A DNA stretch of 64,000 nt from Diphasiastrum complanatum (Eukaryota > Streptophyta > Lycopodiopsida > Lycopodiales > Lycopodiaceae): the NCBI GenBank assembly GCA_029204225.1, contig CM055112.1, positions 23,254,578 through 23,318,577 of the forward strand, written 5' to 3'. Below are positions 10,373 to 22,274 of the stretch, in pieces. The position numbers were made by a program, and so were the translations under genes. The notes under the pieces were generated by a model. That model was not told the origin of the DNA, did no database searches, and saw only the letters and a list, made by a program, of their open reading frames with translations. The first letter of the stretch is position 1. Each line of letters begins with the position of its first letter.

Positions 10373-13300
10373 TATTGAAGTCCGGCCAAATACCACTCCA
10401 GGTGACATAAGGGCCTTTGATAAAAAGGCACAGAGAGCATTGTCCTTGATCAATCTTTCAGTGAAAGACCATGTGATCACTCATATAAGTGATGCCACAA
10501 TGGCTAGGGGAGCTTGGGAAGCTCTTAGAATGCAATTTCAAACTTGCAATCCAGCTCGAGCCATGTTCTTGAAGTCGAGATTGAACACAATAAGGATGGA
10601 AGAAAGTGTGTCAGTGGTATCTTTCTTCACCATGATAAAGGAGCTGAGAGATCAACTTGCGGCGATTGGAGAACCAATCAGAGATATTGAATTGGTACAT
10701 ACCACAATGAGCGGTGTCTCGAAAGGGCTACAGATGTTTGTGAGTGGCATTGCTTCGAGGGAGAGGTTGCCTACTTTTGAAGACTTCCACGGAATCATGT
10801 TGCAAGAAGAGCAGCATCGCGAAGTGGTGAAGTCAAGGCAAACCCCACAGGAGGATCAAGCCTTGCTTGCTAAAGGCAAGCAAAGAGGATGGAAAAGGAT
10901 TCCTAAGAAATCCAAGGATGACGATGACAAAGGAGAGTCGTCATCAAAAGGGAAAAAGAAGAAGAAAGACAAATGTTACTATTGCCACAAACCAGGTCAT
11001 TGGGCACGTGCTATAAGAAGAAAGCAGACATTAAGGTGGAAAAAGTGACTCAACAAGGAAACATTGCCAAAGATGATGGAGAAGATGACGAGACAAGTGT
11101 CTTCTCATCGGCATTGGCATCCCAAGTTGATGATGGTGATAGATGGTTCATAGACTCAGGTGCCACAAGGCATATGGCCGGAAAACGTGACTGGTTTGAA
11201 AAATTCTCACCAATCCATGATGGGGATAAGGTCACTCAAGCCAATGGAGAGGAATGCCAGATACAAGGTGTGGGCAATGTACCTGTGCAGTTTCCTGATG
11301 GCAAAATTAAAAACATCCCTAATGTACTTTATGTTCCTGGACTCAAAAAGAGTTTGCTTTTTGTTGGTGTAATGGCAAATCAACATCTTAAAGTTGAATT
11401 TGTCAAGGATGGATGCCTTATGAAGGATACGAACCACAACCACAAAGTGGTGGCGAAGGGTTATAGAGATAATAACTGTGGTCTTTATAAATTAGATGCT
11501 ACAAAACCAGGTGAATATGGTTTGGCTATCTCAACAACATCTCAATCCGAGTTGTGGCACAAAAGACTTGGTCATTTGAACTATGAGAGCTTGAGATTGA
11601 TGGCGAAGCTGAAGATGGTAATAGGGTTACCGGCATTGCAGGATGATCATCATGCAATATGTGAAGAAAACATCATGGGAAAGCATCACATAGAGACATT
11701 CAAGAAAGGTGGAGCTGCAAGAGCTAAGAAATCGCTGGAACTAATTCACAGCGACCTGTGCGGCCCAATGAAGACCATGTCGTTGGGGAAAGCATATTAT
11801 TTTATGACTTTCATAGATGATTACTCTAGGAGGACATGGATTTATTTCTTGAAGAAGAAATCTGACGCTTTTGCTCACTTCAAGGAGTTCAAGACTTTGG
11901 TAGAGAACCAACTGGATGCACGCATCAAAGTGCTAAGATCTGATAGAGGGGGCGAATACAAATCCTGATGATTTTGAAGACTTTTGCAAAGAACACGACA
12001 TTAAAAGACAATTCACACAGTCACACACGCCGCATAGTAATGGTGTATCTGAAAGGAAAAATAGAACTATTATGGAGAGTGCACGCTCCATGATGAAGCA
12101 AATGGGCTTGACCGATTCACTTTGGTCGGAAGCGTGACGTTCTTGCAAAACAAGAGCCCTACAGTTGCGGTTCCAAATGTGACTCCTGAAGAAGCATTTA
12201 CTGGAATAAAGCCAAAAATCGACAAGTTTCGTGTCATTGGATGTAAGGCCTATGTACATGTACCAAAGGAGGAACGAAAGAAACTTGATGCCAAAGCAAT
12301 CAAGTGTATCTTCGTCGGTTATGATGAAAGAACGAAAGCTTACAGGTGTTTGATCCTGTAATGAACAAGATTCACATTAGCAAAGATGTGATCTTTGATG
12401 AAATGCATAGGTATGAAGATGAAGACCATGCAAGTGGTGAAAGCATCAAGAGACTTCCCACAATTCTGGAGGAAGAAGATGAAGAAGATGCTCCACAAAA
12501 TGATGCACGTGAAGATGAGAGTCGAGAGGGCGAGTATGAAAGAACACCACCTATTCAAGAGCCTAGGGGGCGGTACTTGCCAATAGGAGCAATAAAGGAG
12601 AAACCGGTTGGAAGTAAGAGACATTACTTGGACACTCCTTGGAATACATACTCTCCATGTAGTGTATCACCTGAATCTAAAATACCAAAATGGTATGAAA
12701 AGATCATGAAGGACACAAAGCTAAATCAAACAGGATCTAGCACACAAAGTGAAGTGAGAGGATCAACACAGAAAAGAAAGTCTCCTGATCGTTATCATGT
12801 GAACTATGCCCTAATGACTGACATTTTGAAGTGTCGAGAGCCATCAACCTTTGATGAGGCAAAAGATCACAAAGAGTGACAAAGGACAATGGAAGAAGAG
12901 ATAGAATCCATCCACAGGCATGATACATGGGAGTTGGTTGATCTACCACTTGGAAAGAAATCCATTGACAACAAATGGGTGTTTAGAACAAAGTTTCATG
13001 CGGTGGCACAATAGCAAATTATAAGGCATGCCTAGTAGTGAAGGGTTATGAGCAAAGCAAAGGAATTGACTATGAAGAGACATTTGCTCCAGTGGCTAAG
13101 TGGACTACGCTACGCCTTATCATTGCCTTAGCATCTCATTTTGGGTGGAAGATCCATCAAATGGATGTGAAGTCTGCATTTTTGAATGGTGACTTAGAGG
13201 AAGAAGTTTACATGGTCCAACCGCAAGGCTTCATGGCAAAAGGGCAAGAACAGAAGGTATGTAAACTACACAAAGCACTTTATGGCCTTAAGCAAGCGCC

Positions 13301-13900
13301 ACGCTCATGGTATGGACGCATTGACAGTTACTTTCTTTCTCATGGGTTTGTAAGAACAAATTCAGATCCAAACCTTTATGTTCTTATAAATGATGATAGC
13401 ATTGCCTTGATTGTACTTTACGTTGATGATATCATTATCACTGGCAATGATGAGAACCTCACTCGTTCTATCAAAGCCAACTTATGCAAGCAATTTGAGA
13501 TGACAGATTTAGATCTTATGCACTATTGCTTGGGTGTCGAAGTATGGCAAACTAGTAGTGATATCAGGTTATGTCAAAACAAGTATGTAGGCAAGATATT
13601 GGAGAGATTTCACATGACAAAGTGCAAACCTTCCATCACCCCTTGAGAAGCTGGTAAGAAATTATCTCGTATTGATGATAGTGCACATGTTGATGCTACA
13701 CTATTTCGTCAGCTAGTTGAAAGTTTAATATATCTGGGACCATTGGAAAGATGCAAAAAGGATTTTGAGGTATGTGAAAGGTACACCAAACCTTGGTCTA
13801 ATCTACAAAAGACAAAGTGTTTTACCTAAGTTGCAAGGTTATGTTGATGCTGATTGGGCAGGAAGTATAGATGATAGAAAGTCAACAACAATGTAAAAAG
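10373..13900 (+). pseudogene. Old copia gag-pol, 3' part (degenerate)
   Basis: This continues the gag begun at 3809. Order: rest of Gag (to about 10970), zinc knuckle beginning CYYCHKPGHW near 10974 with a frameshift before its last Cys, protease motif FIDSGATRHM near 11147, integrase zinc motif WHKRLGH near 11554, integrase core with HSDLCGP and RSDRGGEY, a frameshift and short deletion around 11965-12140, an acidic linker (12400-12540), reverse transcriptase with YVDD near 13421, and the beginning of RNase H (DADWAGS near 13848). At least four frame breaks or stops make it non-functional. RNase H stops soon after a KSTT motif near 13880 and the 3' LTR is not recognisable, so the right end is truncated. 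It is of a different copia subfamily from the element nested in it. Confidence 0.9.
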
Positions 13901-16900
13901 CCTTTACTTGTAATGCTATCATGGAGGTATGTTCCATGAATAGAGTAAACTCTAAAATAAGAAGAGACGTTGATCATTGAGGGAGAGAGTTAAAAATACT
14001 ATCAACTCCAATATGATATCTTGCAACTAGGTGTGAGACCTATCTCACTAGCTCTACCAATCTCTCTCAAACTAGATCAAACTCTCATCCCAAGATGGAG
14101 CAAGGACAAATTTTGGGTAGACTCAAGTACACAAAAGCACCCAAAAACATCCACAAATCATTCAAACACAATTGGTTGCATGAAACTATGTGGCTATGAC
14201 CTTAAAAAATTGTCTAGATCTCAAATAGACAAGATTGGCAAGCTTTTTTCTAAGTTTTTGGAATCAATCAAGTGAGATATAGATCAAACTATATGGGTAA
14301 CAACTAAAGCTAAATTTTCATTTCACATTTTATTTGCTCTCCCTCATCTTACATTCTCTTTCTTTCATTTTAATTTCTTTTTTCTCTCACTTCTATTTTA
14401 CTATATTTTAAAACTTGGTGTCTACAGCCAAATCAGTCAATCCTCTAGTCCCATATTGTATGAAACTAGTACTCATAAAAAGAGGACATCTTTCTTTGTG
14501 TACAAAATCTCACCTTATTGAGTTCACCTTGGGCATCCATCCTTTTTTTTCCCCTCCCAACTTATTGCTTCTCTCGGTAACAAGCTTCACAAAGTCATCT
14601 TTGTGCTTTGGAATGGGTACAAACCTATACTTTACAGAAGTATAGTGCATGATGGAGTCCAAATTTCGTTTTTGGACGCGAAGAGGGCCGCGAGTGTGTG
14701 AATCGTGGCAGAGAGGGGCGAGGATGACATGACCTTGATGGCCATGCCATCCCATGGATGGCTTGCAGGCCCCACACAACTATACAACTGCGAACTGCTA
14801 CATAGGGTGGTTGTTTGTTGCCTGCATCACCTTGCCACCTTGCCACTGTCAGGGTGCTGAAAATAAGCGGAGGCACTGTACACCAAACCATAAAGGAATA
14901 TGGCCAATGGAGTAGTGGTCCATATGGGCCAAATTAATTCTTGCACCTCTCAAAGAGGATAATATCTCCAATTTCACATTGGCAAATGGGAAGAACAATT
15001 TTTTTGCTATGTATAAGACCATTAAAAAAGAAGGCCCAAGAATAATAGAGCAAAATTGCAAATTTGGAGATTGGAGCTTGTTTTTCCTGGTTATGTTATT
15101 GGCGATGAGGGCCATTGATGTAAAGAGACAATAATTTTTTTTGTTGAAATTGTCGAAGTTTAATAATTTGAAACTCTTATTTAACTCAATAGCATATTAT
15201 GAATTTTTTTTTAATATTGACAATTGTCTTGAAAACAATTAGATTGGACAACACATTGTCATTATCTAAAGCTGCAATACGGGTTAATTCTAGTGAAGGT
15301 AACTTGGCTTTTCAATTGTGCTAATCAAATCACTTAATTAGTTGACATTTCTGGTGGTACAAAGAAGATAACCTTCCCATATGAGAATTAGTCATGTCAT
15401 GCTTAACAATTAGTCATGTCATGTCATGCTTAACAGTTAGAAATGTTTGAAAAAATAGCAATTAGAATCATTTTAACATGAGAACAATTGACAAATTAGG
15501 TTCGAATGACCTAATGCTTTTTGCTGTCGGTTTACATTCCAAATTAACTCTTAATAACCATTATATCATACTCCATGTAATCTTGAACTTCCTTGCTTTG
15601 TTTGTTACAAATTAAAAAAAAAATTACTTTTTTTGAATCTAGGGCAACTTTGTATACCACCCTTCACAATGGAACTTGTAAGCTAGGAGTATTAACCTTC
15701 ACTGATATCATTAAAAGCATAGAATGGAGTGAAGTACAATGCATGACCCCAATCTGATATAGGAAACATATAGGTGCGTTAATCCTACTTGTAGAGGAGG
15801 GGCGGGGGGCACCCTCCGAGGCCGTTTTGCCATGGAAAGGCCTTCAGCCAAGGCGGAAGCCTCAGGTGGAAGTCCCATTCTTATGGCAAAAGGAGGTGAC
15901 TTTCCGTGGCATGAAAAAAAAAAAATTGTCGTAAATCTTCTTTTTCATGCACCTTCTGTGCATAGATTTTTTTTTCCAAGCACTTTGCATCCCAGATGGT
16001 GCATGTAAAAAATTTTGGAAAAAAGAAAGGGAGGCGAGGCGCATAAATTCTGTTCAATGAAGCACCTCCTCCTTCGTTATAAAAAAGCAAAAAATGACTT
16101 TAAGTTCATGTAAATATGAGATATGAAGTTAGCATTGTTAGAATTCTATTGGAGTCAAGGATTTTTGGTCCCTTGCACAACATTGGTGTGGAGCATGGGC
16201 CACCACACCAATCACTTATAGCTCCTCCCATGAATTTGTAACATTTCATCTAAGAATTTCAGGAAGCTGCATAATCAAGCAAATATTGATCATCTGATCT
16301 GTTGACTTCACCTAATGCATTAGGAGTTGATGGTATTGAAGTGATGCAAGGAAAGAAGAGAGCTCTCAAACCTGATATTGGCAAATTTCATCTTGGCACC
16401 TCTTGTTGCTTTTCCTTTCTAACAATCTACCAACATGGAGGATGGTTATAGTGTACATGTTGATCATGTTGAGTTCTGCTCTTGGCTTCATAACTCTATG
16501 AAAGTTTGTGGATTTTCCATGCAAATTGCAGTAAGAGAGGCAATATACAAGAAAGAAAAAAAAATATCAGGCTCTAAAAAACTGTGACAGCCATGAAAAC
16601 TTTAGTCTGCTCTTCAATGTTATGAGTATGCTTAATATCCAAAATCAGGTAAAAGGTTCCAATGAAAAGGATTGACAAGGTGTATATGATGGCCACTTTG
16701 TAAGCAGTCCGATTCCTTAACTTTTAGGGATCTGATATTTCATCCTCTGAGGGGCTAATTATCTGTATCAGCCTTCCTAGCACTGTTTATCAATCAAAGT
16801 AAGCCAAAGGGAGTTAGAAGTAGTTGAGGTCCTGCAAGGTGACCAAAGTTTAAGTCTCCCATCCCTCCCCTTCTCACACCAAAGATCTGCTTATCCATGA

Positions 16901-17131
16901 GAGCTGACCATTATTCCCAGAAATTTTCCAGAGTAGCTTCTGTTATACACCCAGATGTTTGCTTGCAATGCTCTTGCAGATGGAAACACCCTGCCATCAT
17001 ATCACAGGAATTGTGTCTCGTCTTATTAAAATCTACTCTGCTTTGCTTGAAATTCACTTGGGCTCCAAAACTCATTGCCATTTTTATAGATTCACACAAG
17101 ACTTCTACAAAAGCAGCTTCAAGTTACCCTC
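13901..17131. other. Intergenic DNA without a recognisable gene
   Basis: This 3.2-kb stretch has no ORF I can assign. A purine run followed by AGTT at about 13979-13990 resembles the PPT/LTR junction of the AGTT...AACT family, but the sequence after it does not match the old element's 5' LTR. A GC-richer island lies at 14660-14890. 15780-15880 is G-rich, and 15900-16030 has several A/T homopolymers. The part next to 17131 is probably the 3' flank of the membrane-protein gene. Confidence 0.4.
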
Positions 17132-18487
17132 TTATTTGCGAAAGAAACGTATCTTTTGTGCACTGATCCTTCTCAGAAAATTTCTAAAAGCTTTGCAAAT
17201 GCTACGCAGACTTCTCCTCTTGGAATGGCTCGTAACTTTATATGAGGCTGCACTCGCACCTAGGAAATTCTGATGAAAAGCTGATGGCCTTTCCCTAAGA
17301 GGATTGTCATATGGCTGTTGTCTCGGGAACCTACTGTCCTTAACATCAGAAACACCCTCATCCTCAACATTCGAAACATTCTCATCCTCAGCAAATAGAC
17401 TCACATACGGATCAAAACTTTCATCAGAATCCCAACCAGAGCTGTCGATCAACCTCGTGTAAGATTTGTTTTTAATTCTTCTGAAACTCAATTCTGGAGC
17501 TGCACTCTCCTGATCTGAGTGAATAGTCCCCATTTTCCATATGCTGCTTTCTTTATCAAGAGCAGCTGGGCGAATGTCAGAATTGTCCGATCCCCGATGC
17601 CATGTGCTGCTGCTCCCATTCTCTGATGAATCAAGTGTTTGTTCCCATGCACTGCTGCCTTCATCGCTATCTTCACTGTGGGACTCATCCGGGCTTTTGA
17701 GCTGACGAGAGAAGCTGAAGTTTGATCCTTTTATGTCACTTACCGTGCTGGCAGAATTCACTCTCTCCTGCTCAGGCATAGCGTTGGATTTAACATCAGC
17801 TTGTGCTCCTTTGATCATTTCTTCCTTCAATTTGCCATCAGCTTGTAGCTTAACAATAAGTTTTTGTATAGATTTTCCAAAATTTTCCATCAAAGCAGCA
17901 TTGTCTTCCTCTGTAGTTTTCAAGGATTCACTGAAAATAAAATCTTCGTCCACGGTGACAGTTCCTACGCCTTCAAATGAAAATTCTGCTCTTGGTGTCT
18001 TTTCCAAAAACCAAATGGATTCACGATCAGTTTCGCTACCCCTGACATACGCCACCCAGCTCTTTGGCCTAAATTCACTCACCTGCCTGCAATATGGGGT
18101 CTCTACCCCGAGCCCTTGATGCTTTAGAGCAGTCGAGTTTTGATCCACTACGCTGATCACATTTTTGCAAACAGTTTCATTGTAGCTCTTCTTCAGAACC
18201 TCCCCCAGCTCATTCACTTTCTGAGCTGGGCGCCAAAAGCGAAGAAATGCAAGTATGCAAAAAAGGGTGGAGAGAAAGAGAGGACAAAAGAACCTCACAA
18301 TGGGCAGCAATGGAGGCTTCAACAGCAATAGGCACATAATTGCTGCCAGGGGGAGGCTACAGACGACACACAACTTTCTGAATAGCTTCAAAACCCAGAA
18401 CTGTCCCACCCTGCTCCAGAGCAAGCTCCACAAGGACCAGCATTTGAGAATTCTACTTAAATTTGCGTCAATTGAGCTGAAACCCAT
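17132..18487 (-). CDS. Unrecognised membrane protein, 451 aa
   Basis: This is a long single frame starting in a good context (GGAGATGGG). I do not recognise the family. Residues 39-56 and 63-84 form two hydrophobic segments separated by a KPPLLP turn, suggesting a membrane hairpin near the N terminus with an aromatic amphipathic lead-in (W17, W20, W24, W31). The remainder is hydrophilic. A segment near 200-225 (NFGKSIQKLIVKLQADGKL) may be a short helix, followed by Ser/Asp/Glu-rich low complexity (about 255-400) with repeated SSxW motifs (SSAWEQ, SSTWHR, SSIWKM, SSGWDS). The C terminus is basic (KRRSLRSI, FLRRI). The length, the composition distinct from surrounding repeats, and the lack of frame breaks argue for a real host gene. 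The SSxW repeats could be peptide-binding motifs; that is inference. Introns cannot be excluded. Confidence 0.65.
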   Translation of the reverse strand: MGFSSIDANLSRILKCWSLWSLLWSRVGQFWVLKLFRKLCVVCSLPLAAIMCLLLLKPPLLPIVRFFCPLFLSTLFCILAFLRFWRPAQKVNELGEVLKKSYNETVCKNVISVVDQNSTALKHQGLGVETPYCRQVSEFRPKSWVAYVRGSETDRESIWFLEKTPRAEFSFEGVGTVTVDEDFIFSESLKTTEEDNAALMENFGKSIQKLIVKLQADGKLKEEMIKGAQADVKSNAMPEQERVNSASTVSDIKGSNFSFSRQLKSPDESHSEDSDEGSSAWEQTLDSSENGSSSTWHRGSDNSDIRPAALDKESSIWKMGTIHSDQESAAPELSFRRIKNKSYTRLIDSSGWDSDESFDPYVSLFAEDENVSNVEDEGVSDVKDSRFPRQQPYDNPLRERPSAFHQNFLGASAASYKVTSHSKRRSLRSICKAFRNFLRRISAQKIRFFRK

Positions 18488-19726
18488 CTCCAGAATATAA
18501 TTGAAGAGAATGTACGAAGCTTACTCTCAGTTGATGAGAAACTGTTCTACGAATTTTGAAACATCGCAACGAATAGCAAATTCCATAGCAAGTAACCAGG
18601 CACAAAGCAGCCAATGGCAGGAATTCAGCAGATCCCCAACCAAAAACAGTTCAGAAAGATGCATAGAGGCTCTATATTTCTGATCCACAGATCCATGAAA
18701 GATCTATGAATGAAGCGTGCTGTGATCTTGAAAAAAGACTATAAAAAATCAGAGAGCAGTCACTCCAATTCGACCTTGCTCACTTACTACAGTTGCTCCA
18801 TTACAGTTGTAATTTGATGATACAAGTTGTTGTTTTAAAACCAAATTCACTCCATCCCTTGCAGGAGAGAGTGCATGCGTTCTTTTCAGGATTCTCAGAT
18901 TGCTCCATCTCTCCACCCAACTGCAACATTGCAACCGAAAATCTGATGCTGCCCAGTTCAACTGACGCCATGAGAAGCCACACCAAATGCAAGCGTCTGT
19001 CTACATTTCACAAACAAATTCACAGCCCTCGATCCATCCATCCATCCATCGCCCAAGAGCAATTAGACAAGGGTACGCTGTCCTCATCTTCTGCTTTCGC
19101 AACAAAAGGGAATATGTGGGATCCGCAAAAGAAAAGAAAGAAAGGTAGAAAGAAATGCAGCATCATCCAAATAAAATTCCATTCTCGGCGTCTGTGCAAC
19201 AAGGATCTCGTACCTACCCACCTTTTTTCCTTTCAATTCCAACGTGAAGCTCAAGGTAAACTTTGCTATTTCACGAGATACCACCGCACCCTTCCCCTCC
19301 CTGGGGCAACCCACATGAGTTTCATCATTCTTCATTCCTAGCATATGCCTCCATGCCTCTTTCAAGGTAGTTTGGGATGGGAAGGTGGGTCATGGAGCTC
19401 TCTTCCCATGTAGCTCATTTTACCTCGTCTTGGGAATAAATTAGTCATTGGTGAGTTTTCCCTTTTTTATATCCACAAGTGGAAGAGAACCAGGATTATG
19501 TTGTCCATGTGCACTCGAAAATTTTAAAGTTGTTGCAGAGTTGTTGTCTTTTGAGGCGGAGTTGAAGCAAAGGCATAATGATTTCACAAATGCAAATATT
19601 GTTCTTCATCCTTGCACCTGATTGGTGGTGATATTTGCCCCCCACCAAGCTACTTATTTCCTCCTTTGTTGCATACTCGTTCACCTCCAAGAGGTTCAGA
19701 GAATGCACTAATTGAATGTAAAGAGT
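18488..19726. other. Upstream flank of the membrane-protein gene
   Basis: This is 5' of the minus-strand gene. Several overlapping short frames on both strands (60-180 codons) have no recognisable domains and no clear composition bias. It probably contains the gene's promoter and 5' UTR, but no specific element is identifiable. Confidence 0.35.
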
Positions 19727-19754
19727 CCCCCCCCCCCCCTCCCCCCCCCAAAAA

Positions 19755-19791
<37 letters not shown>

Positions 19792-19792
19792 C
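19727..19792. repeat. Compound microsatellite poly(C)-poly(A)-(CA)n
   Basis: Two runs of C split by a single T (19727-19749) are followed by nine A and about 15 CA units ending near 19789. Short frames through it are low-complexity artefacts. Confidence 0.95.
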
Positions 19793-21232
19793 TTTTGACA
19801 TCCTCTTCACGAAGTTAACGAGTTACATGTAAACAGGCTATAAGTGGCATAGATAGTTAGCTTTAACCCCCCTCTGAGGCACTTGCAAGAACCTTTCAGA
19901 TGGAGAGGCTAACTAGTTTGCTATAATCGATTTAGTTCCCCTTTTCTCCCTCAACCTTCTCATTTCACCATCTGCACCTATTGCCTATCCAACTCAAGGA
20001 TTCTAGCCAGACTAATGCAAAAACTAACTAGAGTCACAAAGTTCACATAATTCGGAATTTCATAGTAGTACTCAAATTGAAGATCTTGAGATGCCCAAGC
20101 CATTTTGACCATCACTTTTCAGGCTATTGGACATCTGTGTCAATATATCTTGAGAAAAGGTTACCGAAATAGAAGGATTCATGCATTAATGTAATTATTT
20201 TGTAATTTCTCTTAGATGATTAATTGAATGTGCAGAGATAATAGTTCAATTGGAAAGACATTGGGTTGTATATTAACATGTAAATCAACTGAATCTATGT
20301 TGATGAATAATTAAAATCCACATATAAAGTCTTAAATTGCAGAGGGTTGATGTACATACAAAAATTCTTAGATAAAACTATAATTCAAGGTGCTTGTGAT
20401 TTTGCCGAGATAAACAGGAAAGCATATGGTACAATTTTCAAACTTATCCAAGAAACATATAAGCAAGTTTGTATTAAGAAGGTTCCTCTTCCAAGGTCAT
20501 CACTTGAAGCATGAGAGAAGTAGCTTAAACATAGGAATGCATAAGGTTATAGGCACTCCATTTTGTATTGAAGAGACATATCAGACTGATGGAAGATCAA
20601 TTTACTACAATGCATCAAATAACCTATTTGTGGATGTAATCAATTACTGAAATATATGATTGCTTTTTATGAAATCACAATGGAAAAGGTAACTGGTAAA
20701 ATAATCATAGTGTCTAAGTTAGATGAGTCGGGATTGGTTAAAGGGCAAAAGATGGAGACGGTTAGTATAATTCTCATGAACAGGTTGCTTGGACAATCAA
20801 TTGATTAGGGAGATTTTAACTTCAGTGTCCAATCAGAAAATGATATTTGGTGGTTGGTAGCTTTACAGATATATTTGCTCATTCAATAATGAAATATGAT
20901 TGAAATTTCAAGTCGAACTAACTGCCTATGTTGATTTTTGAATCTAATGGTATATTTTTTTGATAGGTTATGAAAGAGGATCATACGCTGTAGAACATCT
21001 TATCCTCAAATTATCAAAGAGTATATGGATGGTGTAAAGCTCAATGTACTTGAAAAAGGAGATTTCAATGTGGAATGGCATTTGGTAGGTGATTTGAAAA
21101 CTTTGAAATGCATGTAGAATGTTTCTCATGGAGCGATAGCTAGGCATCCATGTATATACTATACGAAAATGGCGAAAGATGTTACGAGAAGTACAAGTAT
21201 AACAAGAGAAAATCTAGATCCAAACTGGAAAC
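19793..21232. other. Intergenic DNA without a recognisable gene
   Basis: AT-rich sequence with only short frames. The longest (20426-20650, 74 codons) has no domain I know. Its right end borders the copia LTR that starts at about 21233; part of 20.2-21.2 kb may be older retroelement sequence. Confidence 0.35.
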
Positions 21233-22129
21233 TGTTGGATTTTAATGCTCAGGACTAAGTCCACTTAGTAATGAGCATCCTGAAAAATCTGTCGAAGTCC
21301 GACTCCATCGACTTCATCAACTTCGTCTTCAACATCAACTCAATCGACTTACTAGATTCCATCGACTTACCTGACTCACCTAATAACTCGACTCACTCAA
21401 CATTCCATCATCACTCGACATTCGACTTCATCGACAATTGACTCCATCGACTCTATCGACAACTCGACTCCATCGACTCCATCGACAACCCATCAACACT
21501 CAATTAACTCGACTCCATTGACTCTCGACTTACTCAAATTACTCGACTCCCTCATCAAGTTAGATCAAATTCGATATGGGAAAAAGTTGATCCACATACT
21601 GTCAGACAACTTCAAGGACAACACTGATAGTCCACCTACTTGTACATAGAGTTTACTATTTACAACGACGACTACCTCCTATAAGGCAGCTCTAATTACT
21701 TAAGCAGATTAAAAGTATTGATCACTGAACTACAATTATTAATAAGCCAAGTAAATTTAGAGTAAAGTCTGCACCTTTAGCAGTTAGTGATTAAGCTAGA
21801 CAAATCTGATTTCTTATCATCCAGTTAGCAATGATCAAGTCTCTGAAGCTCTGTATTTTGCACCTTATAGACCAACGCATAGCTTCACGCTCATGTACTC
21901 TATTTTTTATCAATCAAGAGTGCAATTTTTGTCCACACAATTGTGTTGTTCATTTGAGTATTATTACAAAATGCTTTACATCTTGTTCTTCTTTCTGCTA
22001 CGTTGACACACTTCTAATCCACAACTGTCCGTTGTAAGTTTCCGTTGTGGGTATCTCGTTCTAGATTTGATTTTGGATGCCATTTTTTAATCGATTCTGA
22101 TTCAGCTTCACATACCCAATTTTTTGACA
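21233..22129 (+). repeat. 5' LTR of a rearranged copia element
   Basis: It begins TGTTGGATTTTAATG and ends TTTTTTGACA, directly followed by a tRNA-iMet primer-binding site and a copia gag. The start is inferred from the TG and typical length. No matching 3' LTR was found to confirm it. It contains the CGACTCCATCGACT repeat block. Confidence 0.65.
21285..21560 (+). repeat. Degenerate short tandem repeat (ACTCCATCGACTC type) inside an LTR
   Basis: About twenty imperfect units built on CGACTCCAT and CGACTTCATC alternate over roughly 275 bp, with 12-15 bp spacing. Such blocks lie upstream of the transcription start in some LTRs and can act as enhancer repeats; that role here is inference. Confidence 0.85.
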
Positions 22130-22141
22130 TGGTATCAGAGC
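22130..22141 (+). promoter_or_regulatory. Primer-binding site (tRNA-iMet type)
   Basis: TGGTATCAGAGC directly follows the LTR end. Confidence 0.85.
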
Positions 22142-22274
22142 GGATGGTTCAGTAATCTATATTTCCATGTAGGTCATCAGTCTTGTTTCTACCAAAACAT
22201 CATTTTTACAAGTGCAGAGCTAGCAGTATTTCGACATCGTTGTTTCTACTGGCGATCTCGCTCTCTATAACAGA

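Noticed and set aside
13979-13990. PPT plus 3' LTR start of the old copia element
   Set aside because: The purine run and AGTT fit, but the following sequence does not match the 5' LTR near 2428-2538, so the 3' LTR is not called.
14510-14891. Overlapping minus-strand frames in a GC-richer island
   Set aside because: Two frames overlap each other with no recognisable motif; island noted only in the intergenic entry.
19084-19365. 93-codon minus-strand frame (KFTLSFTLELKGKKVGRYE)
   Set aside because: Looks mildly protein-like but overlaps a longer frame on the other strand, has no domain I know, and has no supporting neighbour; left in the gene flank.
21285-21560. Possible CRISPR-like array
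   Set aside because: Units are short, imperfect and lack unique spacers; it is a tandem repeat inside an LTR in a plant sequence.
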